Source: a virus. Taken from it: a stretch of 30,678 bases of DNA. The notes under the pieces are model-generated. The model saw only the letters and a list, made by a program, of their open reading frames with translations, ran no database searches and was not told the origin of the DNA. Of the stretch, positions 29,784 to 30,678 are shown one piece after another. A program made the translations under genes and the position numbers. Positions within the stretch are counted from its first letter, which is position 1. Each line of letters starts with the position of its first letter. The stretch is from IMG/VR virus record IMGVR_UViG_3300046724_000158, positions 1-30,678 of that record. One strand, written 5' to 3'.

Positions 29784-30365
29784 TCAGAACGGTGGATCGT
29801 CATCGTCGACACCTGCCGACGCCATCGCGCCGGGGCCGCTATATTCATCAAAATCATCAGGCGCGGCCTTGCGACCATCGATCCGCTTGGTGTCGGTCCT
29901 ACAAATTTGCAGGTTGTTCAGGGCGAACGAGACACCTTTGTTACCAGCTTGATTATAAGTAAAAGGTGCCACCGTGGCGCGGGCCATCTGACCGGCCCAG
30001 ATGTCTTCCGGGACAGTGATCTCAACCCGCCGTGCATCCACCAGACCCGGACGTGATTTAGACCACGGACTAATGTATGTTCCGCCCGGAATGTCGTAGC
30101 CGGCGTAGGATTTCTCACTGCACTTGCGGAACGGCAAACGGATGCTCTGGATAAAGGCTTTGTCCCGGGACTTGCCTTGTCCCCACTCTTCATCGATCGC
30201 TTCCATCACCGCTGTGCGCAGATCGTTGTAGGCGGGATCACGCTGCGCGGTCTGATCGAACAGCAGCGACACCTGATACACCGGATCGCCGCCCGGGGCG
30301 CGGGGGCGCGGCGAGAACAGCACGGGAAAGCTCAAGATGCCGATGGGCGTGCGGATGGAACTCAT
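29784..30365 (-). CDS. Single-stranded DNA-binding protein (DUF2815 / gp2.5-like)
   Basis: This coats single-stranded DNA during replication. The ATG at 30365 has a GGGAGA site about 10 nt upstream and overlaps the stop of the preceding gene (ATGA). The body follows the DUF2815 pattern: SFPVLFSPRPRAPGGDPVYQVSLLFD, LRTAVMEAIDEEWGQG, RLPFRKCSEKSYAGYDIPGGTYI, PGLVDARRVEI, IWAGQMARATVAPFTYNQAGNKGVSFALNNLQICR and GRKAAPDDFDEY. The C-terminus DDDDPPF is an acidic tail with terminal aromatic residue, as in T7 gp2.5 and bacterial SSB, which use it to contact polymerase and helicase. The 193 aa length fits. Co-expression with the polymerase in the same operon supports the role. Confidence 0.88.
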   Translation of the reverse strand: MSSIRTPIGILSFPVLFSPRPRAPGGDPVYQVSLLFDQTAQRDPAYNDLRTAVMEAIDEEWGQGKSRDKAFIQSIRLPFRKCSEKSYAGYDIPGGTYISPWSKSRPGLVDARRVEITVPEDIWAGQMARATVAPFTYNQAGNKGVSFALNNLQICRTDTKRIDGRKAAPDDFDEYSGPGAMASAGVDDDDPPF

Positions 30366-30565
30366 GGTGAAGGGTCTCCCAGGATAAAGTCGATGGTATA
30401 TTTGAGCGACAGGATGACGTCGGTGATCTGGTCCTGCACCGTGCGCAGATCCCGCAGATCACGCACATTCTCCAGGTCGAGTATGCAATCGGATATACGC
30501 TGACGTCCCAACGTGATGCACTGCTTGAGCGCCATGAGGTGGGCGTCGGCTTCAGTAAGACCCAA
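30362..30565 (-). CDS. Small helical protein upstream of SSB (67 aa)
   Basis: The stop overlaps the SSB start (ATGA), which indicates an operon partner. The best start is a TTG at 30565 with a perfect GAGGAGG site (plus 30571-30577) at 5-nt spacing. ATGs further upstream at 30664 and 30643 have no ribosome site, and the codons between are poor. The product is helical and charged ([47 protein letters not shown]) and looks like a short coiled coil. No family recognised. A partner of the SSB or a replication accessory factor is possible. Confidence 0.6.
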   Translation of the reverse strand: MGLTEADAHLMALKQCITLGRQRISDCILDLENVRDLRDLRTVQDQITDVILSLKYTIDFILGDPSP

Positions 30566-30678
30566 TGTGGCCTCCTCTGTGCTGAAGCTTGTGACATGGT
30601 GTGCAGAGCCATTTGACCTGCAATGGCTGACTGTAGTCAGCATGATGCGCTTCTGCGGGAACATCAGAACATTGCTCG
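30566..30678. other. Right edge, leader with 7-bp inverted repeat
   Basis: The last 113 nt hold the ribosome site of the 30565 gene and a tight inverted repeat, GCTGACT-GT-AGTCAGC (30626-30641). It could be an operator or hairpin in the leader of the leftward operon. If the upstream ATG at 30664 were used instead, this region would be coding, so the assignment is tentative. Confidence 0.4.

Noticed and set aside
1-30678. tRNA genes, integrase or attachment sites
   Set aside because: I saw no cloverleaf-like segment, no tyrosine or serine recombinase and no repeated att-like core; absence was judged by eye only.

Overview
The window is a GC-rich tailed-phage genome segment. The organisation is podovirus-like: a short-tail head-to-tail adaptor and nozzle pair, T7-type internal virion proteins and no tape measure or tail tube. 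The host is probably a Gram-negative proteobacterium. This is inferred from GC content, AGGAGG-type ribosome sites, a virion peptidoglycan-hydrolase domain and a DUF3309-like peptide; it is not proven. No integrase, repressor, tRNA or bacterial chromosomal gene is visible.

Rightward virion block (1-25.8 kb). The left edge cuts a tail-appendage-like gene, followed by three small unassigned genes. Then come terminase large subunit, two tiny membrane proteins, portal, a PDQGLP-repeat protein, a one-helix membrane protein, scaffold, major capsid protein, two small head genes, adaptor, HNH endonuclease, tail nozzle, a gp13-like (DUF2833) protein, a Gln-rich MC-type virion protein, a sulfotransferase-GNAT fusion, two more virion proteins, a lysozyme-like virion protein and a 2154-residue ejection-type protein carrying a zinc-protease HEWTH motif. 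Most genes overlap by 4 nt or are separated by a few bases, so they look like one late operon. Two islands interrupt it: a minus-strand micro-ORF between two hairpins (6.8-7.0 kb), and an HNH remnant on the minus strand after the capsid gene (9.36-9.59 kb).

Convergence zone (25.6-26.16 kb). This is a lower-GC spacer with several inverted repeats, a repeated TTCGCACAC word and one convincing 30-residue membrane micro-ORF.

Leftward replication block (30.6-26.16 kb, minus strand). In transcription order: a 67-residue protein, a DUF2815/gp2.5-like ssDNA-binding protein with an acidic tail, a protein with a RAMP-like glycine-rich motif, a small wHTH-like protein, and a family A DNA polymerase with 3'-5' exonuclease. 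Helicase/primase genes are not in the window.

The most striking feature is noncoding. All three spacers between the last four leftward genes are filled with pentanucleotide-phased tracts (consensus R-N-N-G-C on the plus strand). In my hand alignment of the three main tracts, all 83 units start with a purine. The tract before the polymerase is interrupted by two tandem 12-bp operator-like dyads. I know of no description of such an array and regard it as the best candidate for an undescribed system here.
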